This document shows positions 10,401 to 19,477 of a DNA stretch of 64,000 bases, piece by piece. Within the stretch, counting starts at the first letter, position 1. The number at the start of each line of letters is the position of its first letter. Below the pieces are notes generated by a model. It saw only the letters and a list, made by a program, of their open reading frames with translations, did no database searches and had not been told where the DNA came from. Location of the stretch: positions 821,501-885,500 of the forward strand of contig JAJGOT010000204.1 of NCBI GenBank assembly GCA_022457155.1, given 5' to 3'. This DNA is from Cladopsammia gracilis. Its lineage: Eukaryota; Cnidaria; Anthozoa; Scleractinia; Dendrophylliidae. The translations under genes were made by a program, and so were the position numbers.

Positions 10401-13400
10401 CATTTTGTCAGGAAAGAGAAATTACCAAGATGATTTACACAATGGTTAGGAATAATTTTCCAAGAAGCAGACGATTGACTTTGAATTCTACTAATGCAAG
10501 CAATTTTCAACGCTTTTTCCATAATTTCAAAATCGCACATTTTGAGACCACCTTCTTTTTTTTCTGCGATAACAGTACTTTTTTTAATTTTTGCGGGTTT
10601 GTCGTCCCAAATGAAACTGAAAATAATTTTATTTATTTGTTTTATATAATGTTTGGGCACATTTAAAACGGAAGCGTTAAAAGTTAGTTTAGAGAGCCCT
10701 AATGTTTTTACGATATTGATTTTTCCGTACAACGTAAGTTTTCTTTTTTTCCAGGTATTTAAAATTTTCTCTAAATCTCGAATTTTGGTTCCAAAGTTGA
10801 GTTCTTCCGCATCTGTTGGCTTTATAATAATAATTTAACGTGCCCAAATTCACCTTAGGCCCAGTTCAAACGTCGAACTTCACATGTGACGAATCTAATG
10901 CAAATGAGCAAAATCTATTGTTCTTGCTCATTTGCATTAGATTCGGCACATGTGAAGTTCGACGGTTGAACCGGGCCTTATAAGTAACAAAATAAATACT
11001 AAACCCTAACTATGCAAAAAGGTCAAGAAGTCAACAGTTTTACAGTTGAACCTCTACTAACGGCCACCTCAACCTCGTCCCCAAGGTCTCTCTTCTTTCC
11101 GTCCACTGGAGAGACCCTGGAAACGAGGTTGTGGCCACCTCTCAACACTGGTCATGTTTTCTCGTCTCTACTTAGCATTCACTCAAATCCTCTCATTGAA
11201 AACCTCCCAATAACAGCCACCTATCTACAACGCCCAGAAAATTCTGTCCAAGGGTAGCCGTTGTTGACTGTAGTTTTTGCCAAAGCCAGTTATAATGAAC
11301 GTCCATCTACCTAGTAGTATACTATATCCTACCTTGACAGGTGATGCAGTCATTTTAATTTTTCCCCACGATACAGCTTCATCAGGCCTGGCTCCCGAGT
11401 CACTCCCATCAAACTCTTGCCCAGTGTTCACAAACACGGAAAAATCAGCACCATTACGCTAAACAAAGCAAATCAATATCACCACTATAAAAGCCTCCTT
11501 ATGTATGTGAATATTTTTGCGCCTTTAGTAACAAATTCTGAAGCTATAACAATTGAGTGTTCCCTTTTTAACTAGTAAATACGCGCAGCAAAAAAAAAAT
11601 CAAATCAATTTATTTAAATGTAAACGTATTTAGTACGCAAGTACAAATTGTGGACACTTTTCCTGATCTAATTGGAATTTGGAAGTGTTGGTTTTTGAGG
11701 AGAGGGGAAAACCGGAGTACTCGGAGCAAGGAGAGAACCAACAACAAACTCAACCCACATATGACGCCGGGGCCGGGAATCGAACTCGGGCCACATTGGT
11801 GGGAAGCTAGTGATCTCACCATTGCACCACCCCTGCTCTGAACCAGTTATAGCAGACCGCGACAAATATGCAAATTTTCACTCCTTCCCTCCTCTCTTAC
11901 TTCCATCTATCGGCTGTAAACGTTTTATGGTAATTTCGCTGACCAGTGCATAAGGCATGCACATATATTTTGTTTGTTCCAAATGTGATAGGTAATGGTC
12001 ACCTGCTCATTATCAATAATATTGCTTTGGTATCGACCCACCCTTATTGAAAGCATGGTAGATTTTGAGTAAGAAGGTACTCACCATTAAGTTAGCATTG
12101 CATATATGATGCTTGATGAGTCCTCCTCCTAGAATAATCATGCCGGTATTTTTGGAAAATACCGATATGTTATTTATCCTTTTTATGTCTGAAATGATAA
12201 AGGAATGACAAGACTATCAATTTTATTCAGAAACTCTCATAATCACTCCCATGTTGTTTAACTTTGGTTTTCCGTGTTTATTTTGGTTATTTGTGGCTCA
12301 GTGATTTTGAGAGTTTTCATTGTATTGTCATCAGTTTTAAGAGCCCTAAATTTTGCCTTTGTAAGGCTAGTTTTATAAACCAATACGGCTGTTACCGATG
12401 CACACCACAACTGACACAAACAGAGGATGGCAAGCCTGTGATGTCAGCATCAAGACTACGATACCCACTATCAGTTTATTTTTTTATCTCTCCTTACCCA
12501 CCCCACCCATGAATAAATGTGAACAGGCCATATGGTACCAGTGATGGAGACCAAGCAGGGCTGTTATTAAGATTTGGAGAGTCATAAACTCAAGATAGCC
12601 AACCATGGTTGAACATTGTACCACGGGGTACCCAAATGCTTTATTAGCTATAACTAGGGGTGTAACGATTCATATTTCTTGCGATTCGTTTCGATTTCAA
12701 TTATTGCCTTTCGATTTCGAATATTTCAATTCGATTATGACTTTTTAGACTTATTTGTGCTGTCCGTGACTGTGCTCACATCGTGGGTGGCTCCTCCTAA
12801 AATGTTCTGCAATTGGTATAGGATTTAATGGAGCTGAAACCAATTGTGGAATTGAACGCATTTTGGGCATCCTACTGATGAACAGTTACGACACAGAGAT
12901 ATATATATTTTTAGCAACTACTGTGATTTGCAGTCTGTCTGTTGTACTGTCTTTAGCCGGAAAACCATAATATTTCCACACAGCTGATCTCAAAGATGCA
13001 GGCAGAATCACAATTGCTTGGTCGTTCGTCGTCGCCATGTTTGAGAACGTGACAATGAGTGTGTTGCACCTGGTTTGCCTTATTTGGAAATTCTCAAGGG
13101 GTGGTTTTACCAGGCAACACAAAATGGCGCACAAACTGCAAATGCCTTTGCTCATCAATCAAAAATGCAGATTTTAAAGAGTTCTGAATTCTGATTTCAC
13201 AATATAATAACTCACAGTGGGCACTCTGGAAAAGGTATGCAAAAATTGAACCAAAATTGAAACGTGGAAGCAAAGAATCGTGAATCGAATCGAATGGTCA
13301 TAATCGCGATTAATCGAGAATTCGATTAATCATTACACCGCTAGCTATAACTTGTACTTTACTTATTTTCAAGCATTATGTTCAGCTGGTCATCTTTGCC

Positions 13401-16400
13401 ATTGTCAGCCATATTAGTTACCAGTTGCCCGCCTGTTATGTCCTTCTAAATACAAAACGTTATATGTGTGTTCTTCAGCATTCCACATTTGTTTACTATG
13501 ACAGTTGTAGGAAACAAGTCAAATGGCTAAATGTCACTACCAAAAGAGATTATCATCTGAGCTGTGACAAGGGTTTGATCAACACATGTACTGCCAGCAT
13601 TTTACAACCAACTGCCAGACATTCAAGCAACAAACAAAACAACAACAAACAAAAAATAGGACAAGTATTATTTTATAGACAGCTGTCATATTTACTGGTA
13701 CTCAGAAATGTGCCAAGACACTTATTACTAACATTATTGGACTTTCTAATGAAGCGCTTATTTGTTGGCAGCATGTATATAAACCACAATATTTTTAAAA
13801 TAAAAAGTTGACAACAACTCTCTTTCTTTCATGCATGAGAATGACTTCCTGCACTTGGTTTGAGATGAAACATATGTTTCACATTTCACTTTGACATTCT
13901 TTACATAGTCATCACTCTTAAACTCCAGTGCTTTGAAAGAGCACCATGTTCTTGTTGACCCATGGGTGCAGTGCTTATTCAAGGGCAGTACTTATTAATA
14001 TTTAAGCAAACATTCACCTTCTACAATATCAATGACTAAACCAGGATTCTTGTATGAGTGAAAGTATAATGTATCCCCTAGTGCACCATCAGTAATAGCA
14101 GGGCTAAACACTGGAATGTTATTCTGTTGAATAATAAACGGACTGTCAAATACTAATACTTTCAGAAAATACCAATAGTTATTATTATCAGCTGTAGTAG
14201 TAAATATTAAAGTGCCACTATGATAAAAAATATACATTTTCTGTTCTCTTCATATTTTGAAAATATAAACTCGATTGTTACTTACCTTGCGAAGTTTCAA
14301 CTTTACATTTCGAATTCAGCTTGACGCCATTACTCAATTCAAAACTGACCAGGACCAAACCCTGAGAGTTGGATTGAGTTGGCCTAAAGATTTTGTGACA
14401 TCAATGACGCAACACATGCCTTTTGGCTTTGTTGTCTGTGACCCGGAGGGAACTGCGTTGAGTCATTGACGTCACAAATCAAGTCACGTGTACCAGATCG
14501 CAAACCAGTAGAACGTGGGCTTGGATTTATGAACGGAGTAATGGCGGACAGATTTTACATGATTTTTGTGGGTTTTCTGAAAGCTATTTCTTGGCTGTGT
14601 AAGAATATTTAAATCTAAGTTAAAGCAATTCGCATTTGTCTAAACCTATTAGATAGATACATTTGCGTTAAAAAAAGCGGAAAAGAAATACAAAAATTTT
14701 CATCATAGTGGCACTTTAAAGGGACATTGTCCTGGCTGATGTATCATGTTTTCATGATTCGTGCCAGGCGCTTGCTTTAAGCTTGCTTTATTATCTTAAA
14801 ATAAAAAGGAAAAATCATAAAAAGTGATGAAAGCAAATAAATACTACCCAAAGAGACAAAATACGGGTAAAAAAAGGTCAAATGTGCAGTTCCAGAAAAT
14901 ATCCATGCTCCCCCCACAGAAGGTTTTTTGTTTAGCACCCCCCATCCCCCCAGGAAATTCCAGTTTAGTTTCATACTTTGCTTCTAAAATGTTGGCTTTT
15001 AAGATCCCCCTCCCCCTAGGAATTTCCAATGACCTTCCATGGGGTGGGTATGGATTTTTTCTGGAACTACACAATTTCACAAGAACGACAATTTGATTTC
15101 TACATGTAAATCAAATAATTTGATAAATGGCAATCCACTTCTGTCCTTTCAATCCTAGCCTGCACTTAATCTAAGGTAAGGGACATTTTGGATTTCAGCA
15201 GGACAGTGTCCCTTTCATCATTACTAGCATTATTTAAATATTATTGTTATTGCATTTTTTTGGTAGTTTCTTGGTGTTGCGGATGGTGTGATCACCAAAT
15301 GACGTAAAACAAAAGATTCAAAAGACACTGAACAATACCCACACCACAACACAAAAGCTAACCAACAATAGCTTCCACAACATCAAGAAACACCCCATTT
15401 TATTGTATTTTAGATCACCAAAACAATGACTATTTCGGAAGCTTATTGGTATTTCTAAATAAGATTCCTGATGGAAAATATGTATATTTGTATTTAGCTT
15501 GATTGAACACCTGAAGTGAAAAACAATTTTAGTTGACATCTTGAAGTAAATATTTTTATTAAAGGTTACAATGAGAATAAACCCTGCTTCAAAAAAAACA
15601 ATGATCAAACCTTTAATTAAATTGATGATCATGTTGACGTACTCATATCATGTCAAGCAAGGACAAGAATGACAAAAGAAATCATAATTTAATTTAGCTC
15701 AATTTCTAAAAAAAAAATTGATCAGCACATGCATTTAAGTCTATAGCTGACCTTACCAGGACTGTCCTTGGTCTTTTGCTTACGTCACTGTTGTTATTCA
15801 GACTTTAGACTTACGACACAGTTTATATCAGTCTTGAGTTTCATCAAACCTACATGTACCTTGTATGCCCAGTAGCAAACAGAGTCGGGGTGATCTATTT
15901 CTTTTCCCAGTCTTGCAATGATCTTGGATGGAGTCCATTTTATTCCCTAACATTACAAAATAAGAAATAATGATAACAAATTTTGATTTTGAGTACTTTT
16001 GAGTGAAAGGTTAAGCAAACAATAATTCTCATTAATTCAAAAGGCATGAAAATGTCTCAGTTATTTGATTTCACTGCCAGAACTCATACACCCCTTTCAT
16101 AATGGCGGCCGATTTATTTATTCTTTTATATGTATGTTAATTAGCCTTTCTGGCCTCGCTGGGTGTGCAAAATTCAAAAGAATTTTTACTTTAAACCGAG
16201 GCCAGTGAGGCTAATTAACATACATATAAAAGAATAAATAAATACATACACATAAAAGAATAAATTAATCGGCCGCCATTATGAAAGTGGTGTATTGCAC
16301 ATGCCTATCAATGAATTCCTAGAGAGTTTTCCCATCCTTTTCAAGTGGCTGTGTTTGGTGAAATCATCCTCTTTTATTTGACATTGGCTCATTTGGTCAT

Positions 16401-19278
16401 CAGGTTTGTTTTTTCCCCTACCCTTCAGCAATGTCAGCTATCTCCACAATTTAACAAACTCTTTGGTTTATAAATGGCATCTTGATGCCGTGGATTGGCG
16501 AAAGCTCAGAGTAAAATTAATACAGTAGCTTAAGGCCTCACTTGATCCATTCACTAATTCTATGATTTATGCAAAATTTTCCCCCCCACTACTCAATAAT
16601 CATTTATTTAGTCATAAAGTGCCTTTTAAATACATGTTAATTTATTACTACTTTTCATACCTGTGTAGTTTGTTCCTCCAGTAGCTTGTCCCAAATAGGC
16701 AAAATCCATTCCTCAAACTTGCAGTAATTATTGTTGGGTACAATTAGGTTACCAATTCTATTGATTCCTTTTTTTCGCAGTTCGGCACCACGTAATGAGA
16801 AATCACCCAGGTATGAGGGTGCCATACATTTCATAAGGTCTTCTTCAATACCCCCTGCTGTTGTAGCTATACAATCAACCTGAAAGATATGTCACAATCA
16901 TGACAAATCATTACAATCCATGCTAAAAGCGGGGTGTCTGAAAGGGTGCGGAAAAAAGGGAAATGACGAAGCATTTTCAGAGCAGATTGTCCAACAAAAG
17001 ATTGAGAGCAATGATGCAGCAGATTGCATGCTATTTTCCAGTTTTAACAACACAGGCAACTTCTTTTCCATCCCCAGATCTTTTCAACTATGAAATATTG
17101 AACTTAACTGGCAAAACAGCAGAGACTAATATTATTTTAGGTGATACATACATGTATAAAGATCATCAAGTATTCTTGGTTTTCATATGACATCATAAAA
17201 ATTCAAAAATCTTAAGTATATGTTGCAGTTCAAATTTATCCTAGGTTCAAATTTTATTTTCCTTTGTTTTTGGCTATGGTAATGTATGGTAATAAGTTTT
17301 AAACAAAGGAAAATAAAATTTGAACCAAGGATAAATTTGAACTACAACATACATGTATACGTCCTACAAAGCTGTTTCTAACAAGGTATGTGAATACCAG
17401 TGTTATAATCTTTCACAAAAGTTTCAGGTTTTAACAATGTTTTGCTTCCGATTTATAAAGGTTTTAAATGTGTCACACAATTCATCATGCTATTTCAGAT
17501 AAGCCGTGAAAATAAACAAAATTGAACCAGTTGAAAGTAATTTATAAGCCGATTAAATGGCACTTATAGTGAATACAATATTTTGTGATGAGATTTTTGG
17601 TGTAATTAAGACTTTGAATTTTTGGCCACCATGTTGGGATGGCTGCTCCATACATTTCTTACTAAAAATGTCTAATACTCGTTCGCCTATGACTCTTGAA
17701 CAAAATGCTTTTGCACTTTAAAATTTGGCCAAGATGTGTAGTTTTAAACTCTCTACAATGCCATAAACATTTTGTAATCGAAATCTATTGTTTAATGCTT
17801 CTGAATTTTGATATGACATAAGTGAAAACCAAGAATTACACACAAGTACACAGACTGATGACTAAAAATGAGCCAAGAGATGTTTCCTTCATTTTCTTAA
17901 TTTATGTATTTTTCTTCAAGATTTCAGTCAAGTTCTATCCAATTTGTACATGTATGTACCTTCCAGTGTTTATTTGTACCTAGCATCACTTGACATTCAA
18001 TCCAGAAATCAATGGACATTGCAGATACACTTTTTAGTCAATGTGGAGCTATTCAGTAAGACATCACTACATTCATCTGGAGTTGCAACAACAAAATTTC
18101 CTCACCTACCATATTATTCTTGAGCAGGTATTTTATTGTCTCTCTCACGCCACTTGATATCATGTTGGAAGTGAAACCTAAGAATATTGTACAATTGTCG
18201 ACTGGTCGCTCATCAGGATCACGGTAACTACCATTTACATGTACACCATCTTCAGATACTGGAAGAGGTTCTAACTTCTTTTTTATCTAGATGGTTTAAT
18301 GAAATAAAAATTTATCAAAAACATTTTCATTTTAATATTGAAATAGTCTGCCCTTTTTTATTAATGTTTTGTAAGGGTTCTGCTCTCAATTCTCATTAAT
18401 CTGCCAAGAGAAGGTCAGCAAGCAACAGAAAAGAGGGTTCTGGAACCCTCCCTTCGGTACACCCTTGATCTTGAGTGGCCCCAGGCGGGGGGGGGAACTC
18501 CGATATAAAAATGACGGGGGTGCTCGTCGGAAATTTTGGCATGGTTCCAATGAATTTTTACCCGTAAGCGGTACCAATTCTAAAACAAAACCTGTCATAT
18601 TGTCATATTTTTTTTGGCTCAATACCTTAAAAGGTACCGTGATAATTCTAACAGCAGTCATTTTAGATTTTAGTACCTTAAGCGGTAACGATCAACAAAT
18701 TTTGACCCCTAAAAGGTACCCCCGTCATTTTTATAAGGGAGTCCTCCCCGGGGGGTGGTGGCTGACTAGTTGAGTGGAGTTTTTAAAGAACAAGGAAGGT
18801 AATGAATATACTTTACTTAGTGGCCCGCCAGTCCAGTTCATATTTGTGCAAAAAAAAAAAAAAAAAGAAAAGAAAATGCGATATTTCAGTAGCTTACAGG
18901 CTCGGCAGCTCATCAGTCAAGCTGACTGTCAAGATGCCAAACCAGTTCGCCACTTTTATAAGCATAATTTATCCTTTTTTAAAAGTGGCCATTCAGCATT
19001 AATTCTGATTGGTTTCTTGAGGAGTCTGATTTAAACTTAATAGAAACAAATTTAACGTTGATCAAAGCCTGTTGTGTTCTTACCATTTTATTAATTTCCT
19101 CCACTGCTTTTCCGAAGTGGTTGGCCTGGAATCCTGTTGTCTTGTACGACTGAAGCAGAGCATGATAATCTACCCCGTCACTGAAGTCATATCCTCTTAC
19201 TTCCACCGAATCTGCAGGCATTGGTTCACTGGCAGCAAGAATTGCGTCCTTAACTAACTGAGGGAGTTCAGTCGCCAT
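7417..19278 (-). CDS. DHPS: Deoxyhypusine synthase, 8 exons, complete
   Basis: It makes the deoxyhypusine residue on eIF5A: NAD-dependent transfer of the aminobutyl group of spermidine to one lysine, in the cytosol. Coding exons in transcript order are 19084-19278, 18110-18286, 16661-16879, 15860-15946, 14018-14123, 12085-12188, 11333-11458 and 7417-7494. All have GT-AG borders and phases that join without a break, giving 363 aa (human about 369). Seen motifs are VRGYDF and TTGFQA near the N-terminus, the [10 protein letters not shown] stretch, [25 protein letters not shown](L)IKHHI and [19 protein letters not shown]. The catalytic lysine of SWGK falls at residue 329, as in human. The start at 19278 (MATELPQ) is preferred over an upstream in-frame ATG because family proteins begin near there. 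Introns hold a LINE, a hAT, a SINE and several MITEs. Identity is firm. Confidence 0.96.
8052..8453. mobile_element. Harbinger-like MITE, TTA target duplication
   Basis: 402 bp in DHPS intron 7. Long terminal inverted repeats begin GGCCCCGTCCACACG and end CGTGTGGACGGGGCC, and internal repeats of CGTTTACGTGTGGAC and GAAAACG fill the interior. TTA sits on both sides (8049-8051 and 8454-8456), the PIF/Harbinger pattern. No transposase, so non-autonomous. A short tandem ACTGTACC repeat follows at about 8465-8500. Confidence 0.85.
9285..10811 (-). mobile_element. 5'-truncated LINE (L1/Tx1-like) with 14-bp target duplication
   Basis: One open frame on the minus strand (9422 up to about 10811) encodes the C-terminal part of a non-LTR retrotransposon ORF2. 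It has [18 protein letters not shown] and [10 protein letters not shown], typical of the region after the reverse transcriptase core in L1-type elements. Near the end is a zinc knuckle [18 protein letters not shown]. The endonuclease and catalytic RT motifs are missing (5' truncation). TCTGTTGGCTTTAT occurs perfectly at 9271-9284 and 10812-10825, and a T-rich tract at 9285-9311 is the poly(A) tail of the minus-strand copy. The undamaged frame and exact duplication point to recent insertion. It lies in DHPS intron 7, sense to the gene. Confidence 0.92.
10858..10977. mobile_element. Short palindromic MITE, TTA duplication
   Basis: 120 bp, almost entirely two arms: GGCCCAGTTCAAACGTCGAA against TTCGACGGTTGAACCGGGCC. 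The inner arms contain GCTCATTTGCATTAGATTC. TTA flanks both ends (10855-10857 and 10978-10980), suggesting a Harbinger-mobilised MITE. In DHPS intron 7. Confidence 0.85.
11590..11845 (-). mobile_element. tRNA-derived SINE
   Basis: Read on the minus strand, the head has a box A-like GGTGGTGCAATGGTGAGA and box B GAGTTCGATTCCC at about 11773-11788. A body beginning TATGTGGGTTGAGTTTG follows, then an A/T-rich tail near 11590. This organisation is a full tRNA-type SINE. It lies in DHPS intron 6 in sense orientation. Confidence 0.75.
12655..13343. mobile_element. Non-autonomous hAT element with 8-bp duplication
   Basis: 689 bp in DHPS intron 5. The ends are TAGGGGTGTAACGATT and the imperfect complement AATCATTACACCGCTA. 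The 8-bp direct repeat GCTATAAC lies at 12647-12654 and 13344-13351, the hAT hallmark. Next to both ends are ATCGATT/AATCGAAT-type subterminal words. No transposase frame survives. Confidence 0.88.
14715..15215. mobile_element. TIR MITE (AAAGGGACA family) with a nested insertion
   Basis: The ends are TTTAAAGGGACATTGTCCT and GGACAGTGTCCCTTT. It is longer than the other copy (62589-62811) because the element at 14883-15073 sits inside it. In DHPS intron 4. Confidence 0.75.
14883..15073. mobile_element. C-rich TIR MITE nested in another MITE
   Basis: About 191 bp with terminal inverted repeats TGTGCAGTTCCAGAAAAT and TTTTTTCTGGAACTACACA. The interior has runs of C and GGAAATTCCAG-type words. A second copy with the same ends and interior is at 34270-34466 in a BBOF1 intron. 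Confidence 0.82.
16091..16292. repeat. Inverted repeat in DHPS intron 3
   Basis: CACTTTCATAATGGCGGCCG-type arms mirror each other with an ATTAACATACATATAAAAG inner arm. The right arm has an extra duplicated AATAAATAAATACATACACA segment. A MITE-like foldback without coding content. Confidence 0.75.
17170..17836 (+). mobile_element. ~555-bp TIR element, copy 1 (interrupted)
   Basis: In DHPS intron 2. The ends are ATTCTTGGTTTTCATATGAC and GACATAAGTGAAAACCAAGA. The core CCTACAAAGCTGTTTCTAA, GCTCCATACATTTCTTACT and AAATTTGGCCAAGATGTG is shared with copies at 33550-34111, 47066-47625 and 60752-61312. It is interrupted after CTTAAGTA by the element at 17219-17351. Non-coding. Confidence 0.8.
17219..17351. 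mobile_element. Palindromic MITE (TATGTTG family), nested
   Basis: Arms TATGTTGCAGTTCAAATTT and AAATTTGAACTACAACATA surround an inner arm ATTTTATTTTCCTTTGTTT. Relatives are at 25225-25376 and, reduced, at about 40939-41007. It splits the repeat copy at 17170-17836, so it inserted later. Confidence 0.85.
18482..18756. mobile_element. TIR MITE with repeated GGTACC words
   Basis: In DHPS intron 1. The ends pair GGGGGAACTCCGATATAAAA and TTTTTATAAGGGAGTCCTCC next to ATGACGGGGG/CCCCCGTCAT. The interior carries several AAAGGTACC or AGCGGTAAC words in both orientations. No open frame. Confidence 0.72.
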
Positions 19279-19477
19279 CTTTATCTTTTTGTCAGGGAAA
19301 AACAGGAAAACATTCACAATTTCTTATTCAATTTTTTTCCTCACGTCCCCTCACGTGTCTGTCCTAGCCGTCCTAGTGATTAATTTAAGAGACTGGGCAC
19401 AAGTCACTTATTGCGCCTACTCGTTGGAGCCTAACCGCTGGAAACTGAACATTTTACAAAAATTTTACAATACGGCA
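19279..19477. promoter_or_regulatory. Shared DHPS/DNTTIP2 divergent promoter with E-box
   Basis: Only 199 bp separate the two start codons, so both 5' UTRs and the promoter must fit here or overlap. CACGTG at 19352-19357 is a canonical E-box, with a half-match TCACGTCC just before it. No TATA box is obvious. The arrangement fits a bidirectional housekeeping promoter; factor binding is inference. Confidence 0.65.
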
